DNA of 64,000 bases from Sandaracinaceae bacterium (GCA_020633075.1 JACKEI010000008.1:1-64000), one strand, 5' to 3'. Shown: positions 19,082 through 27,771, numbered from the stretch's first letter. Made by a program: numbers and translations. Notes: generated by a model not told the origin, from the sequence alone.

Positions 19082-19598
19082 CCGTCGTTCCTTGTTCGCC
19101 GTCTTGCTGGCCACGCGGAGCCGGTCGCCAGCCCATGAGCCAGTACACCCCCCGCTCCTCCAGCTTCTCGAAGCCAAGGCGCAGGTAGAGTCGCATGGCG
19201 GGGTTGAAGGTCTCGACGTGGATGCGCACGTCCCGGCCGCTCTGGGCTGCTTCCTCGAGCACGGCGGTCAAGAGCCGCGTGCCCACGCCCTGACCACGCA
19301 GCGCGGGTATCAGCGCGATGTCCACGATGCGGATCTCGTCGGCGCGCCTGTCGAGATAGAGGCGCCCTGCACGTTCGCCCGACACGAGCACCACCTCGCG
19401 CGAGGCATCGGCGTAGTGCTCGTCGTAGTGCTGCCGCTGGGCAGCGAACTGCGAGCGCAGGAACTCGGCCTTCTGCGCTGCAGGCCACGGGACCGGCGCG
19501 AGCTCCTCTTCGCGAGTGGACGCGTAGAGTGCCAAGAGGAAGGGCCAGTCCTCGTCACGCAGCGGCCGCAGCGTCACGTCGTGGGGCGAGCGCGCCAC
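19059..19598 (-). CDS. GNAT family N-acetyltransferase
   Basis: The 179-residue protein has the GNAT fold: LRPLRDEDWPFLLALYAS at the start, a central VDIALIPALRGQGVGTRLL acetyl-CoA site (R/QxxGxG/A), and a MRLYLRLGFEKLEERGVYWLM C-terminal region. The start is a GTG six bases after the preceding collar gene. It lies in the middle of the tail-collar cassette and overlaps the next gene. An obvious guess is that it modifies a product of the cassette, for example the N-terminus or a lysine of a collar protein, but nothing in the sequence proves the substrate. Confidence 0.9.
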   Translation of the reverse strand: MARSPHDVTLRPLRDEDWPFLLALYASTREEELAPVPWPAAQKAEFLRSQFAAQRQHYDEHYADASREVVLVSGERAGRLYLDRRADEIRIVDIALIPALRGQGVGTRLLTAVLEEAAQSGRDVRIHVETFNPAMRLYLRLGFEKLEERGVYWLMGWRPAPRGQQDGEQGTTDARDSER

Positions 19599-19604
19599 GA
19601 CGCG

Positions 19605-20123
19605 TCAGGACCGCGCTGGATAGAGGCCCACCAACGCGATGATGAAGGTGATCGCGAGGTACGGCTGCATGTTGTCGTGCGGCTGCGCACCCCCCTGAGA
19701 CGGCGCGGTCTCGGGCGCGAGCGGCGTGAGCGCGGTGGCGTCGGCGTAGGGTAGCGCGCCCACCACGGCGGCCGGAACGTGGCCCTCGACCGCGGGCGTG
19801 TCACCAAGGGCCGACGAGGCGGCCACTCCGTGCCTGTGCGCGGGCAGCTGAGCCTCGGTCAGGGTGACGTTCTCCACCCCGCCCCGCTCGCCCAGCTGAC
19901 GGTCAGTCAGGCCGGGTCCGCGTCCGGGATGCATCGGCGCGCGCCCTTGGAGGTCCGGGAGCGCGCACGTGGTGCGGCCATCGCCACCGTAGGTCGTCCC
20001 GATCAGCGAGAAGAGCGCCGTGTTCTGGCTGATGGGGAGCAGCTGGCCGTCGCAAAACGCCCACCCGCGGGGAGCGAAGTTGCCGGCGAAGATGCGGATC
20101 TCGGCGATGAAGGGCTCGGACAT
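19605..20123 (-). CDS. Phage tail-collar domain protein (microcystin-dependent/MdpB-like), copy 3
   Basis: The 172-residue protein opens with MSEPFIAEIRIFAGNFAPRG, then WAFCDGQLLPISQN and TTYGGDGRTTCALPDLQGR. That is the tail-collar domain found at phage fibre tips and in free-standing bacterial proteins. The C-terminus (QPYLAITFIIALVGLYPARS) is also typical. The start at 20123 is supported by GAGGT upstream; the longer open frame has no homology. It follows copy 2 after seven bases and precedes the GNAT gene by six. No other phage genes are near, so it is not a prophage remnant. Confidence 0.9.
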   Translation of the reverse strand: MSEPFIAEIRIFAGNFAPRGWAFCDGQLLPISQNTALFSLIGTTYGGDGRTTCALPDLQGRAPMHPGRGPGLTDRQLGERGGVENVTLTEAQLPAHRHGVAASSALGDTPAVEGHVPAAVVGALPYADATALTPLAPETAPSQGGAQPHDNMQPYLAITFIIALVGLYPARS

Positions 20124-20130
20124 GGCGACC

Positions 20131-20649
20131 TCAGGAACGCGACGGGTAGATGCCGAAGAGAGCGATGATGAAGTTGACGCAGGTGAAGGGCATCTCGTTG
20201 GTGTGGTTCTGCGAGCCACCCACCTGCGCGCTGGCCAGGGGGCTCAGCGTGGTGTCGGGGGCGGCCGACGAGTACAGGTCCACCGAGCTGGTGGCAGCCA
20301 GCACCGCGCCGCCCGGGTTGGCCTCCACGGCCAAGTCCGACGAGCCCACAGGGGCGTGCCGGTGGCTGGGGATCTGCAACTCCGTGAGCGTGACGCGTTC
20401 TACTCCGCCACGCTCCCCCAAGCGCATGGGCGTCAGGCCAGGCCCTGTCCCGGCGTGCATCGGGAGGCGACCACGCATGTCGGGCAGCCCGAAGGTCGTG
20501 CGGCCGTCCCCGCCGTAGATGGTGCCCAGCAGCGAAAACAGCGCGTCGTTCTGCGATATCGCCAACAGCTGCCCGTCGCAAAAGGCCCAGCCTCGGGGGG
20601 CAAAGTTGCCCGCGAACATTCTAATTTCACCAACGAATGGCTCCGACAT
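20131..20649 (-). CDS. Phage tail-collar domain protein (MdpB-like), copy 2
   Basis: This 172-residue paralogue of its two neighbours carries MSEPFVGEIRMFAGNFAPRG, WAFCDGQLLAISQN and IYGGDGRTTFGLPDMRGR. It then has the HAGTGPGLTPMRLGERGG-type loop before a His-rich turn (PSHRHAPVG). The C-terminus (NFIIALFGIYPSRS) keeps the family pattern, but the usual QPY before it is replaced by EMPF. The variable middle (residues 105-150) differs strongly from copies 1 and 3, suggesting different binding partners. It sits nine bases after copy 1. Confidence 0.9.
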   Translation of the reverse strand: MSEPFVGEIRMFAGNFAPRGWAFCDGQLLAISQNDALFSLLGTIYGGDGRTTFGLPDMRGRLPMHAGTGPGLTPMRLGERGGVERVTLTELQIPSHRHAPVGSSDLAVEANPGGAVLAATSSVDLYSSAAPDTTLSPLASAQVGGSQNHTNEMPFTCVNFIIALFGIYPSRS

Positions 20650-20658
20650 CGGTGTCTC

Positions 20659-21159
20659 CTAGTTCCTCGACGGGAAGAGCCCCTGGAGGGCGATGCAGAA
20701 CGACAGGGCCATGTACGGCTGCCGGTTCTCGTGGGGCTGACCACCACCCGCTGCGCCGCCGGCCGCGGCGTGCATCGGCACGAGGTCGGTCGGTGCGTGG
20801 TAGAGGTCGTCGCGTGAGTGCGCGAGGACGCGGCCAGATGGATCGGACGAGGTGCCCTCGTTCTCGCTCGCCGCGAGCGGGTGCACGTGCGCTGGGATCT
20901 GCGCCAGCGTGAGGGTCACCGTCTCTTGGCCGCCCCGCTCACCGATGCGGTGGGAAGAGGCCACGTGGATGGGCACGCGCCCCCGCAGGTCCGGCAACGC
21001 GAAGGTGACCCGACCGTCGCCGCCATACGTGGTCCCCAGCAGGGAGAAGAGCGCCTGGTTCTGGTTGATGGGCAGGATCTGACCATCGCAGAAGGCCCAT
21101 CCACGGGGCGCGAAGTTGAACCCGACCATGCGGATCTCGGCGAGAAAGGGCTCGGACAT
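20659..21159 (-). CDS. Phage tail-collar domain protein (MdpB-like), copy 1
   Basis: The first of three tandem collar proteins, 166 residues: MSEPFLAEIRMVGFNFAPRG, WAFCDGQILPINQN, TYGGDGRVTFALPDLRGR, and a C-terminal QPYMALSFCIALQGLFPSRN. Among the three it looks closest to the common bacterial form. Its ATG overlaps the stop of the NHL-propeller gene by one base (TGATG), a strong sign of translational coupling. A trimeric fibre-tip-like assembly is possible, by analogy with phage collar proteins. Confidence 0.9.
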   Translation of the reverse strand: MSEPFLAEIRMVGFNFAPRGWAFCDGQILPINQNQALFSLLGTTYGGDGRVTFALPDLRGRVPIHVASSHRIGERGGQETVTLTLAQIPAHVHPLAASENEGTSSDPSGRVLAHSRDDLYHAPTDLVPMHAAAGGAAGGGQPHENRQPYMALSFCIALQGLFPSRN

Positions 21160-22052
21160 CAGACGACCTCAATCGGGGATGTGGCAACGTAGAGCGACGC
21201 GCCGGGACCCATGGCGACGCGCAGCGGCGCGAGCGCCCCGGATCCGAGAGCGCCCAGCGCGAGGTCGGACAGGTAGCGCCCGGAGCTAGCCTCGATGGCG
21301 AGCACCGAGCTGCGGGAGTAGTCGGCGACGTAGGCGTTGCCTTCGCTGTCGACCGCCAGGCTGCGCGGCATGTGCAGCCTCTCGCCGCTGGCCGAGAGCA
21401 ACGGATAGCGCGCCACCAGCGCGCCGCGCGTGTCCAGCACGAAGACCTCTGCGAGCCCTGCGTCCAAGACCAGCAGGCGCCCCTGCGGGTCCAGCGCCAG
21501 CGAGCGCGGCAGGTTCCAGTCCGCGTGCGTGAACGAGGCCGACGCGGCGCCGCCGGCGATGGTCGCCGCTCCACCACGATAGACCTGCACGCGCTGGTTG
21601 AGCGCGTCGCTGACGTAGAGGGTGCCGTCCGCCCCCACCACCGCGTCGGAGGGGTAGTTCAGCGCGTCACCGGAGGTACCATGCCCGCCGAGCTCGAAGA
21701 CCAGCTCACCGCGGCTGTCGAAGTACAGGACGCGGGAGCTACCGCGGTCCACGACGAAGACGCCCCCGCGCGCGTCGAGCGCCGCCGCAATGGGGTAGTT
21801 GAAGCCGTCGCGCTCGCCGGAAGCCGCGCTGAGTGTGCGGGTGAAGCCGCCTGCGTCCGTCAGCTGTACGCGGTTGCGCAGCGGGTCCAGGAGCGCACGA
21901 CCGCCGAGCTCACCAAACACCTGGAACCCCTGGCTGGCGTCCGCCAGGACCGGCGCGGCCAGCCCGTGGTGGCTCTCGCTGCAGCCCCATGCGGGCAGAA
22001 AGACGGAGGCCGCGCCGGCCGCCGAGAGCTTGAAGAAACTACGTCGTTCCAT
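21159..22052 (-). CDS. Tat-exported NHL-repeat (beta-propeller) lipoprotein
   Basis: The 297-residue protein begins MERRSFFKLSAAGAASVFLP and then AWGC. This is a twin-arginine signal (RRSFFK) that ends in a possible lipoprotein cysteine. The mature part repeats NHL-type blades such as NYPIAAALDARGGVFVVDRG, NYPSDAVVGADGTLYVSD, NLPRSLALDPQGRLLVLD and MPRSLAVDSEGNAYVADY, consistent with a five- or six-bladed propeller. A longer frame exists upstream, but its sequence is not protein-like. It is the first gene of the seven-gene cassette and is coupled (TGATG) to the first collar gene. Propellers of this kind usually bind proteins or glycans. Confidence 0.85.
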   Translation of the reverse strand: MERRSFFKLSAAGAASVFLPAWGCSESHHGLAAPVLADASQGFQVFGELGGRALLDPLRNRVQLTDAGGFTRTLSAASGERDGFNYPIAAALDARGGVFVVDRGSSRVLYFDSRGELVFELGGHGTSGDALNYPSDAVVGADGTLYVSDALNQRVQVYRGGAATIAGGAASASFTHADWNLPRSLALDPQGRLLVLDAGLAEVFVLDTRGALVARYPLLSASGERLHMPRSLAVDSEGNAYVADYSRSSVLAIEASSGRYLSDLALGALGSGALAPLRVAMGPGASLYVATSPIEVV

Positions 22053-22150
22053 GTTCTTGGACCCAATCGCGCTGCACTGAGGGTCCACTTTCACCGCCAC
22101 GGGAGAAAGATGCAAGCATTTCCCCGCAGAATTGGGGCATGTACGGCTCG

Positions 22151-23164
22151 TCAGAGGCTGCCGGGCGCGCTCTGCAGGGGGCAGTTCAGCAGGACGCCGG
22201 TCTCTTCGTGGCTCACGATGGCCCCAGGAATGGGCGTGATGCTGTAGTCCGCGATGTCGACGTCGAACATGTCGTGTGCCTCGCGGTAGTCCGACTGCCC
22301 CTGGTCTCCGAAGGTGTCGATCCCCTGGTACGCATCCGACACTTCGACCTGCACCACCTGCCACAGCGGGGTGTAGTCGAAGTCGTCGAGGTCGACCCCG
22401 AAGATGTTGCTGCTGTCGCGTTGGTCGCCGTCGCCGGTCAGGTCCAGCTCGCGCATGGGCTCACTGATGGGCAGCGCCTCGCCGCTGCGGCGCAGCACGT
22501 ACACGTTGCGGACCGGCACGTCGGACTCCTCCAACAGACGGGCGCCGTGCGTCTCCGTGAAGTCGAAGGCGGTCACCTGGAACCCGCGCGCATAGACGCG
22601 CGTGGGCGCCGCGTACACGTCCTGATCCACCTCGAGACGGACGTCGTCGCCCACCACGACAACGTGCGTGTAGCGCCCCGAGTCTTGCGGCGCCTCCAAC
22701 AGGCCGCGCCGGACGCCCTCGCTGACCGCGTCGAAGCTGGGGAAGTGCCTGTCCATTCCCGAGCGACGCACCAGCACGCGCTCGAGCCGCACGAAGGGGG
22801 TGTAGCCGGGCTCACCGGGGAGGGTCTCCAACACCAGCGGATGCGGCGCGGGCGCACACCCGGCGGCGCTCAGGGTCGTGCACAGCTGGTAGGCGCGCGC
22901 CGGGGCTCGGGTGTCGCCGGGCAGCGCCCAGTAGCGGACGTTCTCGCCGTTCGCGAACGCGGTGAAGCGCGGTTGATCGCCTTCGAGCGCGTCGCTGTCC
23001 CGCAGCTGCGTCGCGAGCGCAGGGTCGCTCTCGACAAAGGGAACGTCCCCTGCCGAGTCGCGGATCAACTCGCTCGAGGTCTCTTGGCAGCCCATGACCC
23101 CGCCCGCGAGCGCGAAGGTCGACAAGAACGCGAGTCTGAGACGAAGGGGCATCGGGCGGCTCAC
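22151..23164 (-). CDS. Lipoprotein of unknown function with calcium-loop-like segment
   Basis: The 337-residue protein has a signal ending GGVMGC, so it is a predicted lipoprotein. I recognise no family. Visible features are a DLTGDGDQRDS stretch that looks like an EF-hand-type calcium loop, and Cys42/Cys50-type pairs in the mature part. The start is either the GTG at 23164, overlapping the diguanylate cyclase stop (GTGA), or the ATG at 23152; neither has a clear ribosome binding site. The overlap points to an operon with the cyclase. A 98-base gap separates it from the NHL gene downstream. Confidence 0.75.
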   Translation of the reverse strand: MSRPMPLRLRLAFLSTFALAGGVMGCQETSSELIRDSAGDVPFVESDPALATQLRDSDALEGDQPRFTAFANGENVRYWALPGDTRAPARAYQLCTTLSAAGCAPAPHPLVLETLPGEPGYTPFVRLERVLVRRSGMDRHFPSFDAVSEGVRRGLLEAPQDSGRYTHVVVVGDDVRLEVDQDVYAAPTRVYARGFQVTAFDFTETHGARLLEESDVPVRNVYVLRRSGEALPISEPMRELDLTGDGDQRDSSNIFGVDLDDFDYTPLWQVVQVEVSDAYQGIDTFGDQGQSDYREAHDMFDVDIADYSITPIPGAIVSHEETGVLLNCPLQSAPGSL

Positions 23165-24072
23165 TCGGCCACTATAGACCGGTCTCTGCCCTCTTGCTTC
23201 GCGCGGTAGAGCGCTTGGTCCGCGCGCGCGAGCACGGCCTTGGCGGTCTCACCCGCCTCGATGACGGGCGCGATGCCACAAGAGAGGGTCTGTGCCCCGG
23301 CCGCCGTCGACGCGCTGAGCCGCGCGAACTCGGCGCGCAGGCGCTCCGCGAGCACCAGCGCTCCCTCCCCGGTCGTCTCGGGCAGGATCACCACGAACTC
23401 CTCGCCACCGAAGCGGAACGCGAGATCGCAGGTACGGATACGCGTGCGGAAGGTCTCGCCCGCCGCGCGCAAGACGTCGTCGCCCACTTCGTGGCCGTGC
23501 TCGTCGTTGACACGCTTGAAGTGGTCCGCGTCGAACAGAGCCAGCGACCACGGCCGTCGATAGCGCCCACCTTCGGCCACGCGCTGCTGGAGGGCCGTCT
23601 CGAGCGCGTGGCGATTGCCGACGCCGGTGAGCGCGTCGACGGTGGCCTGCCGGTGCAGCGCCTCCGTCAGCCGCCGGATGCGCAGCATGGCGGTCACGCG
23701 CACACGCAGATCCAGGGTCGAGATGGGCTTCACCAAGAAGTCGTCCCCCCCCGCCTCCAGCGCCTTCTGCCTGGCCTGGTCGTCCGCACGGCCGGTGAGA
23801 AACACGATGGGCGTGTAAATGGTCCCGCGGGCGCGCACGAGCCGCGCCAGCTTGAAACCGTCGACCTTGGGCATGATCAAGTCCAGCAGCACCAGGTCGA
23901 TGGTGTGGTCATAGGCCTGCAGCGCGCTGCTCCAGTCGTGCGCGACCACGGCCACGTGCCCCAGCTCCGCGAGCATCTCGGCGACGCGGGCGGTGATGAG
24001 CGGTTCGTCGTCGACGATGAGAATGCGCGCCCCTTGCTGATCGCGGGTGGCATCATCCATGAGTGGAACCAT
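23161..24072 (-). CDS. Response regulator with GGDEF output (PleD-like diguanylate cyclase)
   Basis: The 303-residue protein has an N-terminal receiver domain with phospho-acceptor Asp64 (LLDLIMPK) and Lys115 (VKP). A GGDEF domain follows with an intact GGEEF active site (222-226) and, five residues before it, an RTCD inhibitory site (213-216). It is therefore expected to make cyclic di-GMP on phosphorylation, with product feedback. Two in-frame ATGs (24072, 24060) fit; the longer is given. It overlaps the lipoprotein gene by four bases and is divergent from the aminotransferase. No sensor kinase is adjacent. Confidence 0.93.
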   Translation of the reverse strand: MVPLMDDATRDQQGARILIVDDEPLITARVAEMLAELGHVAVVAHDWSSALQAYDHTIDLVLLDLIMPKVDGFKLARLVRARGTIYTPIVFLTGRADDQARQKALEAGGDDFLVKPISTLDLRVRVTAMLRIRRLTEALHRQATVDALTGVGNRHALETALQQRVAEGGRYRRPWSLALFDADHFKRVNDEHGHEVGDDVLRAAGETFRTRIRTCDLAFRFGGEEFVVILPETTGEGALVLAERLRAEFARLSASTAAGAQTLSCGIAPVIEAGETAKAVLARADQALYRAKQEGRDRSIVAE

Positions 24073-24210
24073 GACCCCGCTTTTCTCATGCGCAGGCGAT
24101 TCTAGATAGTGTTGCTTGCCAGGCGCGCCGCCGCGCTTGACCGGAGCCTCGCGCAGCCTCATTCCTGCGCGGCGTCTCTCACCCAGGGCCCTCCACCCCC
24201 CACCCCCGCG

Positions 24211-25443
24211 ATGACCGCACCCGAACTCAAAGCCTCCCGACACCTTGCCGACGTCAAATACGAGATCCGCGGGGCGCTGGCGCGGCGTGCCGACGAGCTC
24301 GAGCGCGACGGCTACGACATCGTGAAGCTGAACATCGGCAACCCCGGGGCGTTCGGCTTTCGGATGCCCGACACGATGCGCGTGGCCATGGTGCAGAACC
24401 TGCACCAGGCGGACCCCTACTCGCACCAGAAGGGCATCTTCCCGGCGCGTGAGGCCGTGGTCATGCAGCAGCAAGACCGAGGGATCATGGATGCCTCGGC
24501 CGACGACGTGTTCATCGGCAACGGCGTGTCCGAGCTGATCATGATGACCATGCGGGCGCTGCTGAACCCGGACGACGAGGTGCTGGTCCCCAGCCCGGAC
24601 TATCCGCTGTGGACGGCCTCGGTGGTCATCCACGGCGCCAAGGCCGTGCACTACCCCTGCCGCCCCGAGAACGGCTTCGTGCCCGACCCGGCCGAGCTGG
24701 CCGCCCTGGTCACGCCGCGCACGCGCGCGATCGTGGTGATCAACCCCAACAACCCCACGGGCGCGGTCTACCCCCGTGCGGTGCTCACGCAGATCGCGGC
24801 GCTCGCGGAGCGCCACCACCTCGTGGTGTGCGCGGACGAGATCTACGACCACATGCTCTACGACGACGCGGAGTACATCCCGCTCGCGACGCTGACGGAC
24901 AAGACGCTCTGCATGACCTTCGGCGGGCTGAGCAAGATCTACCGCGCGTGCGGTCTGCGCGTGGGCTGGGTCTCGTTCACGGGCGAGAAGTCACGCGCGC
25001 GTGAGTACCTGCGCGCCGTGGACCTCCTGGCGAGCCTGCGGCTGTGCGCCAACGTTCCGGGGCAGTTCGCCGTCCAGACGGCGCTCGGCGGACGGCAGTC
25101 CATCGAGGACCTCATCCGGCCGGGGGGGCGCCTCTACGAGACGCGGCGCGCCATCCTCGAGTCGGTGGCCAAGAGCCCCTACATGTCCGTCGTGGCGCCT
25201 GCAGGCTCCATGTACGCGTTCATCCGGGTGGACACCGCGGCCTTCCCCGCAGGCTTCGACGACGAGGAGTTCGCGCTCGCGCTGCTGGAGGAGAAGCACG
25301 TGCTGGTGGCTCCGGGCACCAGCTTCAACGTGCCCTACAAAGACCACTTCCGCGTGACGCTGCTGCCGCAACCAGACCAGATGCGCGAGGTGATGGGGCA
25401 GATCGACGCGCTCCTGGCCGACATGGCCGCAGAGCAGCGCTAG
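24211..25443 (+). CDS. alaA: Alanine/aspartate-type aminotransferase (class I, AlaA-like)
   Basis: The 410-residue PLP enzyme transfers amino groups between alanine and 2-oxoglutarate in its closest well-known relatives. Features are LNIGNPGAFGF (40-50), YSHQKGIFPAR, the NPNNPTGAVY segment, DEIYDHMLYD, and the PLP lysine Lys242 in FGGLSKIYRACGLRVGW. Length and motif spacing match E. coli AlaA closely. The start MTAPELKASR was chosen over a longer frame because family members begin here. It is monocistronic. The exact substrate is inferred from family resemblance. Confidence 0.88.
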   Translation: MTAPELKASRHLADVKYEIRGALARRADELERDGYDIVKLNIGNPGAFGFRMPDTMRVAMVQNLHQADPYSHQKGIFPAREAVVMQQQDRGIMDASADDVFIGNGVSELIMMTMRALLNPDDEVLVPSPDYPLWTASVVIHGAKAVHYPCRPENGFVPDPAELAALVTPRTRAIVVINPNNPTGAVYPRAVLTQIAALAERHHLVVCADEIYDHMLYDDAEYIPLATLTDKTLCMTFGGLSKIYRACGLRVGWVSFTGEKSRAREYLRAVDLLASLRLCANVPGQFAVQTALGGRQSIEDLIRPGGRLYETRRAILESVAKSPYMSVVAPAGSMYAFIRVDTAAFPAGFDDEEFALALLEEKHVLVAPGTSFNVPYKDHFRVTLLPQPDQMREVMGQIDALLADMAAEQR

Positions 25444-25569
25444 CGCGGAGCGTCTCGTCCACAGGGCGCAGCCGCTGGCGATTTCCGCATCCGGCAGTGC
25501 CGTTGACACTGGATTATCACACGAGATTCCGGCACCTTCGGGGAAATTCATCGTCCTGCGAGGAACCCC

Positions 25570-27771
25570 ATGACCCAGCCGAGCCTCCCCCGCCCCACGG
25601 GCCGCCTTCGCGCGCGCCTGACCTTCGGCTGTGTCGCACTCGCCCTGGGGCTGCCGGGCAGCCTCGTCCTCTCGCCAGCCATCACGGCGGCTCAGAGCAT
25701 CGCCGATGGCCCCGTGCAGGTGCAGCTGCGCGTGCGGGAGATCCGCACCACGGGAACTTCCACCGACCTAGCTTTCTTCGGCGTCGTCGGCGTCCCCGAC
25801 GAGCAGACGTACTTCGTGCGTGCGCGGGACGCGAGCGATCTCGACGGTGCCGACTGGACGGCTGGCACGGGCTGCATCACGCACAACTTCGACCCCCCCA
25901 CCGTGACGCCCGACATCGGGACGGTGCTCTTCGACCACGTGTACCCGAGCGCCACACCCGACCGGCTTCAGATCGCGGTGGACGCCTGGGAAGACGACGC
26001 GCCGGACCAGCTGCTGGGCATCGCCTGCGGCGGCACGCGCTGCAGCTACGACACGGGCTTCTGCTGCGGTGGGTTCTTGTTCGGGAGCTGCCTCGGCGCC
26101 ATCGACGACGACGACCTGCACTGCAACGCCGCTCCCTTCGCCGACATCGACTACCGGCTCGGCGACGCCTGCACGATCTACGACCACGGGTTCGTCAGCT
26201 CGCCCGTCGGAGGAAACTGCAGCCTCTACCAGCCGCGCATCGAGACCTTCTGGCGCTACGCCAACGGCGACACCTTCGCGGCCCCCGTGGAGCTGGGCGC
26301 GCTCGCCGAGCTCGGCACGATTACCCACCAAAACAGTACGTCGACGAACTGCTACAGCGACACCGACGCTGGCTCGGCGACCCCGGACATGTTCGCAGCG
26401 GTCGACGTGCCGGCTTCGCGCAGCGTCCGCGTGCGGGTGTGCACGGCGGGCGCGGGTCCGGGCATCGCCGTGTTCGACGGAGGCGGAACTCTCCTGGCCA
26501 GCAGCGCGGATGGCTGCATGCAACCCGTCGAGCTGGTGGCGTGCGCGGGGCGCTTGGTGGTCCGCGTGGACGCGGTCTCCGCAGCGGGCGAAACGTTCAC
26601 GCTCACCGTGAGTGACTTGCCGGGCGTCAGCTACCCACTGGCGCAGTGCTGCGGCGGTGGGACCCCGGACCGCGGCGAAGACTGCGACGACGGCAACGCG
26701 GACGACACGGACACCTGCCGCAACAACTGCGAGAGCGCGCGCTGCGGAGACGGCGTTATCCAGGCCGGTGTCGACACCTGCGATGACGGCCCCCTCAATG
26801 GCCTCCCGAATCAGTGCAACCTGACTTGCACGGGGAACACCCCCGCCACGTGCGGCAACGGCGCGGTCGAAGTTGGAGAGAGCTGCGATGACGGTGCGAA
26901 CAACGGCATGCCCAACAGCTGCGCCGCGGACTGCGGCGGACTGACCCCAGCCGTGTGCGGCAACGGAGTGACCGAGGTCGGCGAGCCATGCGACGACGGG
27001 ACCGCGACGGCTGCATGCGACGCAGACTGCAGCATGGTGGTGTGCGGCGACGGAACCGTGAACGCGGCGGCCGGCGAGAGCTGCGACGACGGCGTCGACA
27101 ACGGCACTCCGACGAACTGCAACTCGAGCTGCACCGGCGCCACACCCGCAACTTGCGGAAACGGAGCCGTGGAGAGCGGTGAGGCGTGCGACGACGCAGG
27201 GGAGTCGGCGACCTGCAACAGCGACTGCAGCACGGCTGCGTGCGGCGACGGCGTCCTGAACGCCAGCGCCAGCGAAACCTGCGATGACGGCGCGGACAAC
27301 GGGATGCCCGCGCGCTGTGCGCTGGACTGCTCCGGCGTGACCGCCAGCAGCTGCGGCAACGGCGTGGTCGAGGTGGGTGAGCTCTGCGACACCGCCGGTG
27401 CGAGCGCTACCTGTGACGCCGACTGCACCATGGTCGTCTGCGGCGACGCAGAGGTGAACTCGGCCGCGGGGGAGCTCTGCGATGACGGATCGGACAACGG
27501 GATGCCCGGGCGCTGCGCGGTGGACTGCGCGGGTCGCACCGCCCCCCGCTGCGGCGACGGCGCGCTCGACGCAGGCGAGGCCTGTGACGAAGGCAGCGAC
27601 AACGGCACCGCCGACGGCGCCTGCAGCAGCAGCTGTCAGCTGGTGCTGCCGGCGCGCCTGAGCGGAGGCGCGTGCGCGCTGGTGCCTGGGTCCGCGACGC
27701 CGGGGTGGCCGCTGGGGCTAGCCGGGCTCGTGGGCGTAGGCTTCGTGTGGCGCCGCCGCCGCGCGCGCTGA
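25570..27771 (+). CDS. Cysteine-rich repeat surface protein with MYXO-CTERM-like anchor
   Basis: The 733-residue protein has an N-terminal signal peptide and an unassigned domain to about residue 355 that contains Cys-rich patches (CCGGFLFGSC). Ten cysteine-rich repeats of myxobacterial type follow (CGNGxxExGExCDDG, CGDGxxNxxxGExCDDG). The C-terminus is Cys, a short linker, a hydrophobic helix (GLAGLVGVGFVW) and an RRRRAR tail. That layout is the MYXO-CTERM sorting signal, thought to be processed and displayed on the cell surface. It stands alone. Function is unknown; an adhesive or predation-related surface role would fit the lineage. Confidence 0.82.
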   Translation: MTQPSLPRPTGRLRARLTFGCVALALGLPGSLVLSPAITAAQSIADGPVQVQLRVREIRTTGTSTDLAFFGVVGVPDEQTYFVRARDASDLDGADWTAGTGCITHNFDPPTVTPDIGTVLFDHVYPSATPDRLQIAVDAWEDDAPDQLLGIACGGTRCSYDTGFCCGGFLFGSCLGAIDDDDLHCNAAPFADIDYRLGDACTIYDHGFVSSPVGGNCSLYQPRIETFWRYANGDTFAAPVELGALAELGTITHQNSTSTNCYSDTDAGSATPDMFAAVDVPASRSVRVRVCTAGAGPGIAVFDGGGTLLASSADGCMQPVELVACAGRLVVRVDAVSAAGETFTLTVSDLPGVSYPLAQCCGGGTPDRGEDCDDGNADDTDTCRNNCESARCGDGVIQAGVDTCDDGPLNGLPNQCNLTCTGNTPATCGNGAVEVGESCDDGANNGMPNSCAADCGGLTPAVCGNGVTEVGEPCDDGTATAACDADCSMVVCGDGTVNAAAGESCDDGVDNGTPTNCNSSCTGATPATCGNGAVESGEACDDAGESATCNSDCSTAACGDGVLNASASETCDDGADNGMPARCALDCSGVTASSCGNGVVEVGELCDTAGASATCDADCTMVVCGDAEVNSAAGELCDDGSDNGMPGRCAVDCAGRTAPRCGDGALDAGEACDEGSDNGTADGACSSSCQLVLPARLSGGACALVPGSATPGWPLGLAGLVGVGFVWRRRRAR
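26650..27636 (+). repeat. Ten Cys-rich repeats (CDDG type) inside the surface protein gene
   Basis: Ten units of roughly 25-40 codons share CG(N/D)G, GExCDDG and a closing Cys. Two subtypes partly alternate, one with CGNGxVExGE and one with CGDGxxNxxxxE, which suggests the array grew by duplicating a two-unit block. Confidence 0.75.

Noticed and set aside
19605..21159. Prophage remnant
   Set aside because: Only collar-domain genes are present; no capsid, terminase, integrase or att-like repeats, and flanking genes are ordinary chromosomal ones.
22122..22137. CCCC/GGGG hairpin before the NHL gene as a terminator
   Set aside because: The stem is only four base pairs with an eight-base loop and no T-run.
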